Source: Corallococcus caeni
GTDB taxonomy: Bacteria; Myxococcota; Myxococcia; Myxococcales; Myxococcaceae
Direction of reading: 5' to 3'
NCBI RefSeq assembly: GCF_036245865.1
Contig: NZ_BTTW01000015.1
Coordinates: 1 to 64,000 of the forward strand
DNA: 64,000 nucleotides
Shown here: positions 8,132 to 16,898 of the stretch, one piece after another
Position numbering within the stretch: position 1 is the stretch's first letter
Layout of the letters: each line of letters starts with the position of its first letter
Notes under the pieces: model-generated
Told to the model about the DNA's origin: nothing
The model's database searches: none
The model's input: only the letters and a program-made list of their open reading frames with translations
Program-made: the position numbers and the translations under genes

Positions 8132-9396
8132 CGAGGGGCCCTCCTTAGGCCGGACATGGCCTCCGCGTTGCGCTCGCTGGCTCCGGAGATGCGGCGCACC
8201 GTGGCTTGCGCCTGGGCTCCCAGGTGCTGCCGGTGCTCGGGGTTCGCGAGGAGGTCCTCCAGCGCGGCGTACAGGGCCTCTCCGTCCGCCACCTGGATGC
8301 CTCCGTTGCCTTGCAGCACCGCGACGCTGTCGCGGAAGTTGTCCATGTGCGGCCCGAACAACACCGGCCTGCCCTGCCCCGCAGGCTCCAGGATGTTCTG
8401 ACCGCCCCGCTTCGTGAACGAGCCTCCCACGAACACCACCGTCGCCAGACGGTAGGCTCGCGACAGCTCGCCCATCGAGTCCATCACCACCACCGGCGCG
8501 CGCTCGGGATTGCCCTGCGAGCGCAGGCCCACGGTCAGGTTCCGCTCCTTCGCCAGGGTCAGGATCCGTTCAGCCCGGTTCAGGTAGCGCGGCGCGATAA
8601 CGAGGCTCAGCCTGGGCCAGCGCTCCCGTAGACGCTGATACACCTGCAACAGGATTTCTTCCTCGCCCTCGTGCGTGCTTCCCGCGAGCCAGACCGGATC
8701 CGTTGGGGACAGGCCGAGCGCGGTTCGCAGGGCTTCGTCCTCGGGGGCGGGCCCTGCCGCCAGGGCGTCGAACTTGGTGTTTCCGGTGGTGAGGACGCGC
8801 TCGGTGGGAGCTCCGAGGGCTCGCGCCCTTTCGGATTCCTCGTCCTGCCGCATCAGCAGCAGGTCCATGTCCTTGAGCGGGTTTTCGATGAGGCCGAAGA
8901 GCGTCCGGTACTTCCCTACGTTCGCCGGGGAGAAGCGCCCGTTGGTCATCACCACGCTCGCTCCGGACTGCTTCGCGGCGCGGATGAGGTTGGGCCAGAC
9001 CTCCGTGTACTCGAGGACCAGGAGGTCCGGCTGGAGGGCCCGCACCGCCCGTCGCGTCGCGCCCCAGAGGTCGTAGGGCGCGTAGACGACTCCGTCGATC
9101 TGCTTCGCCAGACGGTCCCTTGCCATCGCGTGGCCGCTGTCCGTCATCGTCGAGAGCACGATGCGGCAGCCTGGGAATCGCTGGCGCAGGGGGCCGAACA
9201 TCGGCGCGAGGGCCAGCAGGTCTCCCGCGCTGGCTCCGTGCAACCACAGCAGCGGGCCTTCTCCCTTCGGGAGGTCTCCCGGTCCGTAGAAGCCCAGCCG
9301 CTGCTTCAGCCCGTGGCGCGTCTTCCTGTGCACGCAGAGCACCGGGAACAGGAGCGCGAAGAGGACGTAGGTGGCGACGACGTAGAGCAGGCGCAT
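8128..9396 (-). CDS. waaA: 3-deoxy-D-manno-octulosonic acid (Kdo) transferase
   Basis: Transfers Kdo from CMP-Kdo to lipid IVA at the inner membrane. The 422-residue protein begins MRLLYVVATYVLFALLFPVL (membrane anchor), then LWLHGASAGDLLAL (equivalent of the WaaA WxHaaSvGE segment), VLSTMTDSGHAMA, and the C-terminal ILEPAGQGRPVLFGPHMDNF. The ATG at 9396 is chosen because it begins the anchor. One substitution deserves note: the usual catalytic Glu of SVGE appears as Asp (SAGD). Confidence 0.92.
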   Translation of the reverse strand: MRLLYVVATYVLFALLFPVLCVHRKTRHGLKQRLGFYGPGDLPKGEGPLLWLHGASAGDLLALAPMFGPLRQRFPGCRIVLSTMTDSGHAMARDRLAKQIDGVVYAPYDLWGATRRAVRALQPDLLVLEYTEVWPNLIRAAKQSGASVVMTNGRFSPANVGKYRTLFGLIENPLKDMDLLLMRQDEESERARALGAPTERVLTTGNTKFDALAAGPAPEDEALRTALGLSPTDPVWLAGSTHEGEEEILLQVYQRLRERWPRLSLVIAPRYLNRAERILTLAKERNLTVGLRSQGNPERAPVVVMDSMGELSRAYRLATVVFVGGSFTKRGGQNILEPAGQGRPVLFGPHMDNFRDSVAVLQGNGGIQVADGEALYAALEDLLANPEHRQHLGAQAQATVRRISGASERNAEAMSGLRRAPR

Positions 9397-9416
9397 GGGC
9401 GACTTCCCGCGCTCTA

Positions 9417-10592
9417 TCAGATGCCCGGCGGTCTCGGCACCACTCGCACCGGGCTGGGGACCAGCCAGGGCCGCCACTCGTGGCCGAAGAAACGTCCGGG
9501 CGCGTGGGCCCAGACCTCCACCTGGACGACTCCGGGCCCTGTCAGCTCAACGTGCTGTCCGTCGGGTTGCAGGCGGCCGTCGCCCCACACCCGGACCTCG
9601 ACGGTCCCCGGGGTGTGTTCCGGGAGGCGGACCGTCAGCACCGTGCCCACGGGGGCTTCCCGCGTGTTCGCGTCGAAGCCTTCCAGGGCGAAGCCTTCAG
9701 GAGCTCCGAGCGCTGGGAAGACGCAGAGGGCCTGGCCGCTCGACAGGGCCCGCGTGACCTGGGCCTCGGCTTCGCGTGCATCCTGGGACAGGGGGGCTGG
9801 CAACACGTCCGGCGGGAGTTCCATGCCGAGCGCGTTGAAGATGTCCTCGTACGCGGGCAGGCCGTGCGCGTCGTTGCCACACAGAGCGATCCGCTTTCGC
9901 TCGCGCGCCAGCTCCAGGAAGCGCTCCGTGGGGCGCGGCTCGGGGACCGCTAGCAGCATCACGCCGTGGACCGGGTTCACCAGGGAGGCCCCCACCGCGG
10001 GCAGGAGCCGGCTCACCGGGCTTCGCAGCGACTGCCTGAAGAAGGTGTCCGCTGAGTACAGCTCGAAGCCCTGGACCTGGTGCGCGGTCGCATCGTCCTT
10101 CCAGGGGTTCTTCGTCTGGACCGGATGCGCGAGGACCGCCGTGCCCCCAGCGGCTTCGACCGCGGCCACTGCCTGCTCCGGTGGCCCCCAGGGCTTCACG
10201 CCTTCGATGGGGCGCTGCATCCCGAACGCGGCCAGATGACCCGCGCTGGTGGAGATCTCCACTCCGGGGATGAGCAACACGCCGTCCACCCAGGTCGCGG
10301 CGGGCGGCTTGAAGTCGTTGTGGTCCGTGAGCACCACGAAGTCCAGGCCGGCTGCCTTCGCCGCCTGGGCGACCTCCGCGGGCGTCCCCTTCCCGTCCGA
10401 GCGCGTGGTGTGTACGTGGTACGCGCCGCGGATCCACGGCTTCGCGTTCGGCGCGGGCGCGATTACGGGGTAGTCCGCGAAGCCGGCCGCGAAGGCGAAG
10501 AAGCCCGCGACACCCATGAGAAGGAACAGCACACCGAACACGGCGCGGATCGCCAGGGAGAGCGGCTTCCTGGCCGTGCCGGCCTTGCTCAC
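9417..10592 (-). CDS. Membrane-anchored PHP-domain protein
   Basis: 391 residues. One N-terminal transmembrane helix (about residues 10-40) is followed by a PHP metal-dependent phosphoesterase domain: GAYHVHTTRSDGKGTP, LTDHNDF, GVEISTSAGHLAAFG and AHPV supply the metal-binding His/Asp set. A C-terminal beta-rich region ends RVVPRPPG. The substrate is unknown; PHP proteins include histidinol phosphatase, polymerase exonucleases and oligoribonucleases. The GTG start at 10592 overlaps the MsbA-like gene stop (GTGA). Position between an exporter and waaA suggests an envelope role, which is inference only. Confidence 0.8.
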   Translation of the reverse strand: MSKAGTARKPLSLAIRAVFGVLFLLMGVAGFFAFAAGFADYPVIAPAPNAKPWIRGAYHVHTTRSDGKGTPAEVAQAAKAAGLDFVVLTDHNDFKPPAATWVDGVLLIPGVEISTSAGHLAAFGMQRPIEGVKPWGPPEQAVAAVEAAGGTAVLAHPVQTKNPWKDDATAHQVQGFELYSADTFFRQSLRSPVSRLLPAVGASLVNPVHGVMLLAVPEPRPTERFLELARERKRIALCGNDAHGLPAYEDIFNALGMELPPDVLPAPLSQDAREAEAQVTRALSSGQALCVFPALGAPEGFALEGFDANTREAPVGTVLTVRLPEHTPGTVEVRVWGDGRLQPDGQHVELTGPGVVQVEVWAHAPGRFFGHEWRPWLVPSPVRVVPRPPGI

Positions 10593-12373
10593 GCCGCTCC
10601 CCGCTCGATGGGGCCTGACGTCTGCAGGCGCCACATGGCGGCGTAGCGGCCTTCCTTCAGGAGCAGCTCCGCGTGGCTTCCGCTCTCCACGATGCGGCCT
10701 GCCTCCACCACGTGGATGACGTCCGCGCTCGTCACCGTCGACAGCCGGTGGGCGATGACCAGCGCCGTCCGGCCGGGGAGCACCTTCGCCAGCGCGGCCT
10801 GCACTTCGCGCTCGTTCTCCGGATCCAGGCTGCTCGTCGCTTCGTCCAGCACCAGCACGGGGGCCTTCGACAACACGGCCCTCGCGATGCACAGGCGCTG
10901 ACGCTGGCCTCCGCTCAGGATGACGCCCCGCTCGCCGATTCGCGTGTCGTAGCCCTGCGGCAGGCCCTGGATGAAGGCGTCCGCGTTCGCCACCTTCGCC
11001 GCGGCTTCCACTTCCTCGCGCGTCGCTTCCGGCCTGGCGTGCCTCAAGTTCTCCAGCACGGTGCCGTGGAAGAGCAGCGGCTCCTGCGTCACCAGCGCGA
11101 ACTGACTGCGGACGCTCGCCGCCGTGTACGTGTCCGCGTCCACGCCATCCAGGAGGATGCGCCCCTGCTGCGGACGCTCGAAGCGCAGCAGCAGCGACGT
11201 CACCGTGCTCTTGCCGCCTCCACTGCCTCCCACCAGCGCCGCCACCTGCCCCACCTTCAGGTCCAGGGTCAGCCCGTCCAGTGCGCGGCGCTCGCCGTAG
11301 AAGAAGCGCACGTCCTCCATGCGCAGCGACCCGCGCAGCGCGGGGGCGGGCACCGCATTGGGTGCGTCCTCCACCGGGTGCTTCAGGTCGAGCAGCGCGA
11401 AGAGGCGCTCCCCCGCCGCTCCCGCCTGCACCGCGAACTGCGTCACCCGGCCCAGGTCCTTCACCGGCTGGTACACGAGAATGACCGCCGTGAGCAGCGA
11501 CAGGAGCGCCTCCGGCTCCATCGCCCGCGTCGCCGCCGCGTACCCCAGCGCCCCCGCGAGCGCCGCCGCCGCGAGCACCTCCATCAGCCCTGGCACGCCT
11601 CCGCGCGCCCAGGCCGCGCCCACCACCGCCTCCTCGTGCGCCTTCGCGTAGGACTCGAAGCGCGCCAGCTCCGCCTGCTGCCCGTTGAAGGCCTGGATGG
11701 TGCGCAGACCTCCCAACCCTTCGTGCAGCTGGCCCGCGAGCTGCCCCAGGTGGGCCTGCCCTTCCCGCGTTCCCTTCAGCACCTTGCGCGTGAGCTTCGA
11801 CGCCGGCAGCGCCGCCAGCGGGATCACCGCCAGCATCAAGCCGCCCAGCATCGGACTCATCGCCAGCGCGACGCCCGCGAGGACCAGCACCTGGAGGGTG
11901 TCTCGCAGGTACGAGCCCACCGTGTACATGGCGGCCATCTCCACGGCCATCACGTCCGAGGAGAAGCGGCTGAGCAGGTCTCCCGTGCGCTCCTTCGACA
12001 GCTGCGACGGCGACAGCGCCGTGAGCCGCAGGAACAGGTCGCGCCGCAGGTCCTTCACCACGCGCTGCGCGAACAGGCCCATGAAGTAGAACTGGCCCAG
12101 GTACCCCACGCCCTTCACCGCGCCCACGCCCAGCACCAGCACCGGGAAGCCCCAGAGCGCCGCCTCTCGCGGCAGGTCCGCGAGCCACGGCACCCGGTGC
12201 GCGCTCGCGAAGCCCTCCTCGCCTCCCGACAACAGGAAGCGCAGCGCCGGGCCCAGCAGGTACGCGTACGCACCCGTGGCGAGCCCCAACACCGCCATGC
12301 ACGCGAAGGCCAGGACGAGGATTCCCGCGTGCGGCTTCGCGTAGCGCAAGAGCCGCCAGAGCGCGTGATGCAT
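10589..12373 (-). CDS. ABC transporter, MsbA-like (lipid A/LPS flippase candidate)
   Basis: 594 residues in the half-transporter layout: six-helix exporter domain (about 1-320) then ATPase. Walker A LVGGSGGGKSTV, signature LSGGQRQRLCIARAV, Walker B VLVLDEATSSLD and the switch His in VIAHRLSTV are all intact. MsbA flips core-lipid A across the inner membrane, and the location directly upstream of waaA and lpxK fits that role as in E. coli msbA-lpxK. Other exporters of this family move drugs or lipids, so msbA is not assigned formally. It begins 2 bases after the upstream gene ends. Confidence 0.85.
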   Translation of the reverse strand: MHHALWRLLRYAKPHAGILVLAFACMAVLGLATGAYAYLLGPALRFLLSGGEEGFASAHRVPWLADLPREAALWGFPVLVLGVGAVKGVGYLGQFYFMGLFAQRVVKDLRRDLFLRLTALSPSQLSKERTGDLLSRFSSDVMAVEMAAMYTVGSYLRDTLQVLVLAGVALAMSPMLGGLMLAVIPLAALPASKLTRKVLKGTREGQAHLGQLAGQLHEGLGGLRTIQAFNGQQAELARFESYAKAHEEAVVGAAWARGGVPGLMEVLAAAALAGALGYAAATRAMEPEALLSLLTAVILVYQPVKDLGRVTQFAVQAGAAGERLFALLDLKHPVEDAPNAVPAPALRGSLRMEDVRFFYGERRALDGLTLDLKVGQVAALVGGSGGGKSTVTSLLLRFERPQQGRILLDGVDADTYTAASVRSQFALVTQEPLLFHGTVLENLRHARPEATREEVEAAAKVANADAFIQGLPQGYDTRIGERGVILSGGQRQRLCIARAVLSKAPVLVLDEATSSLDPENEREVQAALAKVLPGRTALVIAHRLSTVTSADVIHVVEAGRIVESGSHAELLLKEGRYAAMWRLQTSGPIERGAA

Positions 12374-12375
12374 GA

Positions 12376-14262
12376 CTACTTCACCACCTTCTGCAACGCC
12401 GCCCTCGCGAGCACCGAATACGGGTTCAGCTCCAGCACCTTCATCAGCTTCTTTCGCGCGAGCGGCGCGTCGTCCAGGTCAATCTCGATGATGGCCGCGA
12501 TGATCTGCGCCCGCTCCAGGTACGGATCCAACGTCAGGGCCTGCTTGAGCACCTTGCGCGCCGCGAGCGCCCGCTGCATCAGCGACCCGGGCGAGCCCCG
12601 GTACTTCGCCCAGGCGAGGTACGAGTAGTACTCGGGCTCGCTGCCGTTGAGCGACACCGCCTCCTCGAAGCCCTGGATGGCCGCCTTGTAGTCGCCCCGC
12701 TTCATCGCGGACTCGCCCCGGCGCAACGCGAGCTCCGCGTCCACGTTGATGGCGGTCGCCCGGCCCACGACCTCCTGCCGGCTGAGGAAGTACTGGAGAT
12801 AGGCGCGGCGCTTCTCGTCCACGCTCAGCACGCGGTACGCCGCGGACAGCTTCTCCTGCACCTGCTCCAGGAGGTCTTGCAGGTCGGAGATGTCGAACTC
12901 CGCGTAGGTGTCCGGGTGAAAGCGCATCGCCGTCTCGTGGTACGCGCGCTCCACCGCCTCCTTGTCCGCCGCGAGGTCCAGCCCCAGCCCGCCGAAGTAG
13001 CTGCGCGTGATGATGCGCACCGCTTCCTCGCGCACCGACGCCGCCGTCTCCGGAGGCAGGCTCTTGCGCTTGCGCGGCGCGATGACGTCCGGCGCCGCCG
13101 CCGCGCTCAGCACGTCCGTTCCCGTCGCCACCGGCGTCGCGGAGAACGTCACCCCGCCCGTCAGCTTGAGGAACCACAGCAGCGTGTACGCCGCGCGCAG
13201 CTCCGCGCGCCCGTGGGCCAAGAGGTCCTTGAGCACGATGCGGCCGTTCACCTGCATCGCCAGCTTGAGGTCCTCCGTGTCCAGCGCCATCGCCTGGAGG
13301 TCGCGGCCGAAGTCCGCCGAGCGCACCGGGTACTCGTTCAGGTGCGCCTTGAGGCCCGCCGCCACTCCCCGCAGGGGCATCCGCCGGCGCGCGGCCTCCA
13401 GCAGCGGCGCCAGGGCGGGCTGATCCACGGAGGCCACTTCGGAGGAGAACTCGTCGCCCGCGTAGAACGCGTAGCGGCCCTCGCGCATGGCCAGCACGCG
13501 CCCGAGCCGGTCCCTCGTGAAGTCGCGCAGGAGCGACAGGAGGTCCTCGCCCACCGCCTCCACGCCCACGTCCGCCAGCGCCGCGCCGATGCGCAGCCCG
13601 GAGGCGAGCGCCTCCACCACCGGCTGCTCCTGCGCCTCCGTGAGGACCTTCCGCTCGCGCAGGAAGCGCGGCAGCGCGTCCTCCTTCGCGGAGGAGTCGA
13701 AGTTCACCGGCCCGCCGCGCAGGAAGTACACGCGGCGCGACAGGCCCTTAAGGGCCACCACCAGCACGCCGTCACGGCGCAGCCGGTAGAGCGAGTGCAG
13801 GAGCGCCGGCAGCGGGAAGGCCTTCAGGTCCCCCGCCGCCACCGCGGGCCGCGACAGCGTGGCGGACAGGCCCGTGGGCGTGACGGCCTGCGCGGCCTTC
13901 ACCAGCGCCTCCAGGCGGGGCACCAGCTCACCGGGCTTGAGCGGATCCGGGATGTACGCGTTGACCTTGAGGTCCAGCACCGAGCCCACGCCCCTGGCCC
14001 GGCCCAGGTGCCCCTTGTCGATGGCCACGATGGGCACCCGCCCCCCCTGGCTGTGCCCGCGGATGAGGTGCACGACGTGCTGCCCGTCCACGCGCGGCAG
14101 GTCCACGCCCAGCACCACCACGTCCGGGTTGTCCGCCGAGAAGTGCTCCAACGCCATCACGGCGTCATTCACCGCCCGAACGGTGTACCCGGCCTGCGAG
14201 AGCAGGCCCGTCAGGTGCTCCAGTGTCGGGGGGTGGCTCTCAGCGAGCAGAAGCGTCTTCAA
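12376..14262 (-). CDS. Pseudoreceiver-PATAN-J domain-TPR protein
   Basis: 628 residues. Residues 1-120 have the receiver fold but the catalytic set is lost: the acidic pair reads ES (LLAESHPP), the phosphoacceptor Asp is Gly (VVVLGVDLPRVDG) and the conserved Lys is Asp (YIPDPLKP). Residues about 150-330 are a PATAN/DUF4388 domain. About 425-500 is a J-like domain retaining HPD (MRFHPDTYAEF), and the C terminus has TPR-like helices. It is probably a scaffold or regulator rather than a phosphorylated response regulator. The start is TTG; an in-frame stop lies 18 bases upstream. It heads the LPS operon and diverges from lpxB. Confidence 0.85.
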   Translation of the reverse strand: MKTLLLAESHPPTLEHLTGLLSQAGYTVRAVNDAVMALEHFSADNPDVVVLGVDLPRVDGQHVVHLIRGHSQGGRVPIVAIDKGHLGRARGVGSVLDLKVNAYIPDPLKPGELVPRLEALVKAAQAVTPTGLSATLSRPAVAAGDLKAFPLPALLHSLYRLRRDGVLVVALKGLSRRVYFLRGGPVNFDSSAKEDALPRFLRERKVLTEAQEQPVVEALASGLRIGAALADVGVEAVGEDLLSLLRDFTRDRLGRVLAMREGRYAFYAGDEFSSEVASVDQPALAPLLEAARRRMPLRGVAAGLKAHLNEYPVRSADFGRDLQAMALDTEDLKLAMQVNGRIVLKDLLAHGRAELRAAYTLLWFLKLTGGVTFSATPVATGTDVLSAAAAPDVIAPRKRKSLPPETAASVREEAVRIITRSYFGGLGLDLAADKEAVERAYHETAMRFHPDTYAEFDISDLQDLLEQVQEKLSAAYRVLSVDEKRRAYLQYFLSRQEVVGRATAINVDAELALRRGESAMKRGDYKAAIQGFEEAVSLNGSEPEYYSYLAWAKYRGSPGSLMQRALAARKVLKQALTLDPYLERAQIIAAIIEIDLDDAPLARKKLMKVLELNPYSVLARAALQKVVK

Positions 14263-14325
14263 GGGGGCCGCAGTCTACAGCCTCCCTCCCCCCGCGCATC
14301 AGCTACGATGAGGGTCCTGCCCCTC

Positions 14326-15480
14326 ATGACACCTTCTCCCCGCATCCTCGTCGTGGCCGGCGAGGCCTCCGGTGACACCCACGCCGCGGAGCTCGTCGCC
14401 GCCCTCCAGGCCCTCCGGCCCGACCTCACCTTCTTCGGCATGGGAGGCGCCCGGCTGGCCGCCAGGGGGGTGGAGCTCATCCACGACGCCCGCGAGGTGT
14501 CCGTCATGGGCATCACGGAGGTGCTCCCCCGCATCCCGCGCATCCTGCGGATCATGAAGGACCTGGCCCAGGCCGCCGAGGAGCGCCGCCCCGACTGCGC
14601 CATCCTGGTGGACATCCCGGACTTCAACCTGCGGCTGGCCAAGAAGCTCAAGGCCCTGGGCATCCCGGTGGCCTACTACGTGTCCCCGATGATCTGGGCC
14701 TGGCGCCGGGGCCGCGTGCGCACCATCCAGCGGCTGGTGGACCGGATGCTCTGCATCCTGCCCTTCGAGGAGGACTTCTACCGGGAGGCCGGGGTCCCCG
14801 CACGCTACGTGGGCAGCCCCGTGCTGGAGCAGATGCCCAAGTCCGCCAGCGCCCGCGAGTTCCGCCAGCGCCTGGGCCTGTCGCAGGACGCTCCCACGCT
14901 CGCGCTGCTGCCCGGCAGCCGGATGAGTGAAATCCGCCGCATCCTGCCCACGCTCGTCGGGGCCGCGAAGCAGCTGGCCTCCGAGCGGCCGGGGCTCCAG
15001 GTCGTGGTGCCGGTGGCACCCACCATCGCGAAGGAGGAGATCACCTCCCGCTTCGAGGGCAGCGGCGTGACGCCGGTGCTGGTGGACGGCCGAGCCCCGG
15101 AGGTGGTGGGCGCGAGCGACGCGGCGGTGGTGGCCTCCGGCACGGCGGTGCTGGAGGCGGGGCTGATGGAGCGGCCGCTCGTGGTCGTCTACCGCGTGTC
15201 GCTGGTGACGTACCTGGTGGGCCGGCTGATGCTGAAGGTGGCCTTCGTGTCGCTCATCAACCTGCTGGCCGGCCGGCGCGTGGTGCCGGAGCTGCTCCAA
15301 GGGGACATGACGCCGGAGAACATCGCGGCCGAGGTGCGGCGCGTGTGGCTGCCGGGCGAGCCCCGCGACGCCATGGTCCAGGGCCTGGCCGAGGTGCGCG
15401 GGCGCCTGGGCGAGGTGGGGGCCGCCCACCGCGCGGCCGAGACGGTGCTGGAGCTGCTGCCCCCGCGCGCTGTCACCTGA
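14326..15480 (+). CDS. lpxB: Lipid-A-disaccharide synthase
   Basis: GT19 enzyme joining UDP-2,3-diacylglucosamine and lipid X at the inner-membrane surface. The 384-residue protein opens with PRILVVAGEASGDTHAAEL, then FFGMGGARLAARG, DIPDFNLRLAKKLK, YYVSPMIWAWRRGRV and LALLPGSRMSEIRR, all family landmarks. ATG 14326 is used; an in-frame ATG at 14308 would add six residues. The 3' end is followed by a hairpin at 15486-15514. The divergent arrangement with the LPS operon leaves a 63-base shared control region. Confidence 0.96.
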   Translation: MTPSPRILVVAGEASGDTHAAELVAALQALRPDLTFFGMGGARLAARGVELIHDAREVSVMGITEVLPRIPRILRIMKDLAQAAEERRPDCAILVDIPDFNLRLAKKLKALGIPVAYYVSPMIWAWRRGRVRTIQRLVDRMLCILPFEEDFYREAGVPARYVGSPVLEQMPKSASAREFRQRLGLSQDAPTLALLPGSRMSEIRRILPTLVGAAKQLASERPGLQVVVPVAPTIAKEEITSRFEGSGVTPVLVDGRAPEVVGASDAAVVASGTAVLEAGLMERPLVVVYRVSLVTYLVGRLMLKVAFVSLINLLAGRRVVPELLQGDMTPENIAAEVRRVWLPGEPRDAMVQGLAEVRGRLGEVGAAHRAAETVLELLPPRAVT

Positions 15481-15485
15481 GAGGG

Positions 15486-15514
15486 CAGAACCGACCGGGT
15501 TGGCGCCGGTTCTG
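15486..15514 (+). terminator. Hairpin after lpxB
   Basis: CAGAACCG (15486-15493) pairs with CGGTTCTG (15507-15514), an 8-bp stem with a 13-base loop starting 5 bases after the lpxB stop. Only a weak T-containing tail (CTGTTCC) follows, so it could be a weak terminator or an mRNA-stabilising hairpin. Confidence 0.4.
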
Positions 15515-15552
15515 CTGTTCCGGCGCCGGGTTTGGGGTATGTCCGCCGGGTC

Positions 15553-16257
15553 ATGAACCGTGCGCTGGTCTGTATCCCCACCTACAACGAGCGGGACAAC
15601 ATCGGCCCCATCACCCAGGCGGTGCTGGCGGCGGACCCCCGTGTGGACATCCTCGTCGTCGACGACAACTCGCCCGACGGGACGGGGCAGCTCGCGGACG
15701 AGCTGGCCGCGAAGGACCCGCGCGTGCGGGTGCTCCACCGCGAGAAGAAGGAGGGCCTGGGCCGCGCGTACCTGGCCGCCTTCCGGTGGGCCCTGGCCGA
15801 GGGCTACACGTACATCCTGGAGATGGACGCGGACTTCAGCCACGACCCGCGCTACCTGCCCACCTTCCTGGACGCGGCGGAGGGCGGCGCGGACCTGGTG
15901 CTGGGCTCGCGCTACGTGGCGGGCGGCGGCACGGTGAACTGGGGCGTGGGCCGGAAGATCATCAGCCGCGGCGGTTCGCTCTACGCGCGCAGCATCCTGG
16001 GCGTGGACGTGCGCGACCTCACCGGCGGCTTCAAGTGCTTCAACCGCCGCGTGCTGGAGAGCATCAACCTGGATGAGGTGCGCAGCACCGGGTACGCGTT
16101 CCAGATTGAGTTGACCTACCGCACCCTGCGCAAGGGCTTCACCGTGCGCGAGGTCCCCATCGTGTTCGAGGACCGGCGCGTGGGGCACTCGAAGATGAAC
16201 AAGAAGATCTTCGTCGAGGCGCTGGGCATGGTGTGGAAGCTGCGCTTCACGGTCTAG
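15553..16257 (+). CDS. Polyprenol monophosphomannose synthase-like GT2
   Basis: 234 residues of a single GT2 domain: CIPTYNERDNIGPI, ILVVDDNSPDGTG, EMDADFSHDP (DXD metal site) and LVLGSRYV, ending RVGHSKMNKKIF. This matches the catalytic domain of dolichol/polyprenol-phosphate mannose synthases (DPM1 type) without the C-terminal membrane helices. It likely transfers a sugar from GDP- or UDP-donor to a polyprenyl phosphate for later periplasmic glycosylation. An ATG at 15553 begins the domain. It lies 5 bases upstream of marC. Confidence 0.87.
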   Translation: MNRALVCIPTYNERDNIGPITQAVLAADPRVDILVVDDNSPDGTGQLADELAAKDPRVRVLHREKKEGLGRAYLAAFRWALAEGYTYILEMDADFSHDPRYLPTFLDAAEGGADLVLGSRYVAGGGTVNWGVGRKIISRGGSLYARSILGVDVRDLTGGFKCFNRRVLESINLDEVRSTGYAFQIELTYRTLRKGFTVREVPIVFEDRRVGHSKMNKKIFVEALGMVWKLRFTV

Positions 16258-16262
16258 CCGCC

Positions 16263-16898
16263 ATGACGATGTCCGCAATGGTGTCCACCTTCCTCGTGTC
16301 GCTGTCCGCCATCTTCTTCGTGGTGGACCCGATTGGCGTCGTGCCGCTGTTCCTGGCGATGACGGCGGGGGACACCAAGCAGCAGATCCGCAGCACCGCC
16401 CTGCGCGCCTGTCTGGTGGCGTGCGGGCTGATGCTCTTCTTCGCCGTCTTCGGCCGGGTCATCTTCCAGGTGTTCGCGGTGTCGCTGGGCGCCTTCCGCG
16501 TGGCGGGCGGCATCCTGCTCCTCATCACGTCCCTGGACATGCTCCGCGCCCGTCCGTCATCCACGCGCACCAGCCCCACGGAAGAGGAAGAGGGCGTGGT
16601 GAAGGACGACGTGGCCATCGTCCCGCTGGCGATTCCGCTGCTCGCGGGGCCGGGCGCCATCGCCACGGCCATGGTGCTGATGGCGCGCTCCGGGACGTCC
16701 TTCGTCTCCGCGCTGCCGGTGGTGGCCGCGGTGGTGCTCACCTTCACGTCGACCTACTTCATCCTCAACGCGTCCAGCCTGGTGCAGCGGGTGCTGCGTC
16801 AGTCCGGCGTCGCCATCCTGGAGCGCGTGTCCGGCCTCATCCTGGCCGCCATCGCGGTGCAGTTCATCGCGGACGGGGCGAAGGACCTGCTCAAATAA
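16263..16898 (+). CDS. MarC family integral membrane protein
   Basis: 211 residues with six predicted hydrophobic helices: SMAMVSTFLVSLSAI-like first helix, VDPIGVVPLFLAMT (family signature), LGAFRVAGGILLLITSLDML, PLAIPLLAGPGAIATAMVLM and a C-terminal VSGLILAAIAVQFIADG. MarC/UPF0056 proteins sit in the inner membrane; their transported substrate is not established. An acidic linker (EEEEG) separates helices 3 and 4. The 3' end overlaps the convergent lipoprotein gene by 8 bases. Confidence 0.9.
   Translation: MTMSAMVSTFLVSLSAIFFVVDPIGVVPLFLAMTAGDTKQQIRSTALRACLVACGLMLFFAVFGRVIFQVFAVSLGAFRVAGGILLLITSLDMLRARPSSTRTSPTEEEEGVVKDDVAIVPLAIPLLAGPGAIATAMVLMARSGTSFVSALPVVAAVVLTFTSTYFILNASSLVQRVLRQSGVAILERVSGLILAAIAVQFIADGAKDLLK

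Noticed and set aside
10593..12302. Apparent N-terminal extension of the PHP protein to nearly 1000 residues
   Set aside because: The extension is a Gly/Arg/Ala-rich out-of-frame reading of the MsbA-like gene; the GTG at 10592 overlapping that gene's stop is the sensible start.
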